From: Neisseria sicca 4320
GTDB taxonomy: Bacteria > Pseudomonadota > Gammaproteobacteria > Burkholderiales > Neisseriaceae
Direction: 5' to 3'
NCBI RefSeq assembly: GCF_000193735.1
Contig: NZ_AEPF01000134.1
Coordinates: 1 to 11,655 of the forward strand
Length of the DNA: 11,655 nt
The notes beneath the pieces are model-generated. The model searched no databases, was not told the origin of the DNA, and saw only the letters and a program-made list of their open reading frames with translations. Shown one piece after another: positions 11,176-11,655 of the stretch. A program made the position numbers and the translations under genes. Every line of letters begins with the position of its first letter. Position 1 is the first letter of the stretch.

Positions 11176-11655
11176 TTAGGCGGCAACAGGCACACTTAGC
11201 CTGTTGGCCGCTTTCAACAGGTTCAAACACATCGCCTTCAGATGGCTTTGCGCACTCACTTTAATCAGCCCGAAATAGGCTGCCCGGGCATAGCGGAATT
11301 TACGGTGTAGCGTACCAAAGCTTTGTTCGACCACATAACGGGTCTTCGACAAATATCGATTACGTTTGGTTTGTGCTTCCGTCAGCGGACGGTTGCGGTG
11401 GGCTTTGCGCATAATGCCGTCCAACAACTGATGTTCTTTCAGATGTTGTCGGTTTTCCTTACTGTCGTAGCCTTTGTCGGCATAGACGGTCGTACCTTCG
11501 GCTATACCTTCCAGCAAAGGGGACAGATGGTTGCACTCATGGGCGTTGGCGGGGGTAATGTGCAGTTTCTCGATATAGCCTTCCTCATCGGTACGGGTAT
11601 GTTGTTTGTAACCGAGTCTGTATAAACCGTTTTTCTTTGTCCAGCGGGCATCGCT
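11176..11655 (-). CDS. IS5-family transposase, C-terminal part (runs off the window)
   Basis: The minus-strand frame is open from the window edge to a TAA at 11176-11178, giving the last 159 residues of the protein; codons upstream of position 11517 continue in frame without a stop, so the real start is beyond the window. Visible are HITPANAHE, then VYADKGYDS (second catalytic Asp of the DDE triad), RNRYLSKTRYVVEQSFGTLH (catalytic Glu within VEQSFG) and KFRYARAAYFGL. This DKGYDS and Y-(2)-R-(3)-E-(6)-K style of arrangement is typical of IS5/IS1106-type transposases, which cut and rejoin DNA at the element's ends. No frameshift or internal stop is seen in the visible part, so the copy may be intact. 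Confidence 0.88.
   Translation of the reverse strand, partial: SDARWTKKNGLYRLGYKQHTRTDEEGYIEKLHITPANAHECNHLSPLLEGIAEGTTVYADKGYDSKENRQHLKEHQLLDGIMRKAHRNRPLTEAQTKRNRYLSKTRYVVEQSFGTLHRKFRYARAAYFGLIKVSAQSHLKAMCLNLLKAANRLSVPVAA

Larger units (their letters stand above)
11028..11655 (-). mobile_element. IS5-family (IS1106-like) insertion sequence, partial
   Basis: The sequence GAGACCTTTGCAAAATTCC starting at 11028 resembles the terminal inverted repeat of IS1106-type elements of Neisseria, and everything from there to the window end fits the 3' part of such an element. Its transposase gene runs leftward and is cut by the window edge. The other end and any target duplication are outside the window, so the left boundary is placed by recognition rather than proven. 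Confidence 0.8.

Noticed and set aside
1..11655. CRISPR array
   Set aside because: The repeated units are DUS 12-mers and Correia ends at irregular distances and in both orientations. There is no regular repeat-spacer pattern and no cas gene.

Overview
The window is a piece of Neisseria chromosome, most likely from the commensal N. mucosa / N. sicca / N. macacae group. The 12-mer AGGTCGTCTGAA, which I recognise as the 'AG-mucDUS' dialect of the neisserial DNA uptake sequence, recurs in both orientations throughout. Meningococci and gonococci use a different dialect (ATGCCGTCTGAA). Correia repeat elements (CREE) and an IS5-family (IS1106-like) insertion sequence end also point to Neisseria. 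The species assignment is an inference from the DUS dialect.

Layout, left to right. Bases 1-432 hold no convincing gene, only a collapsed Correia remnant and a strong terminator. Next come a minus-strand di-haem cytochrome c5 gene (433-1290), a tRNA-Arg(CCG) with its own promoter and terminator (1536-1700), and a minus-strand aromatic/aspartate aminotransferase, tyrB (1757-2950). folP (3097-3951) diverges from tyrB. After a full-length 156-bp Correia element comes glmM (4394-5731), then a shrunken Correia remnant and a DedA-family membrane protein gene (6035-6718). An unusual 135-bp imperfect palindrome separates it from an ansA-tatD pair (6957-8757). A 107-bp Correia element precedes the overlapping thiL-pgpA pair (9013-10450), followed by apaG (10554-10922). 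The last 630 bp are the 3' end of an IS5-family element whose transposase runs off the window.

Functionally this is housekeeping and metabolism: electron transfer to terminal reductases, amino-acid metabolism (tyrB, ansA), folate synthesis (folP), amino-sugar supply for peptidoglycan and lipooligosaccharide (glmM), membrane homeostasis (DedA, PgpA), thiamine diphosphate synthesis (thiL) and nucleic-acid processing (tatD). Clear co-transcription is suggested only for ansA-tatD (7-nt gap) and thiL-pgpA (8-nt overlap). Most other units end in hairpins built from inverted DUS pairs.

I found no cryptic defence system, CRISPR array or new gene cluster. The interesting material is intergenic: Correia elements at four stages of shrinkage, DUS pairs that act as terminators or promoter parts and even supply a stop codon, and a repeat-like long hairpin downstream of dedA.
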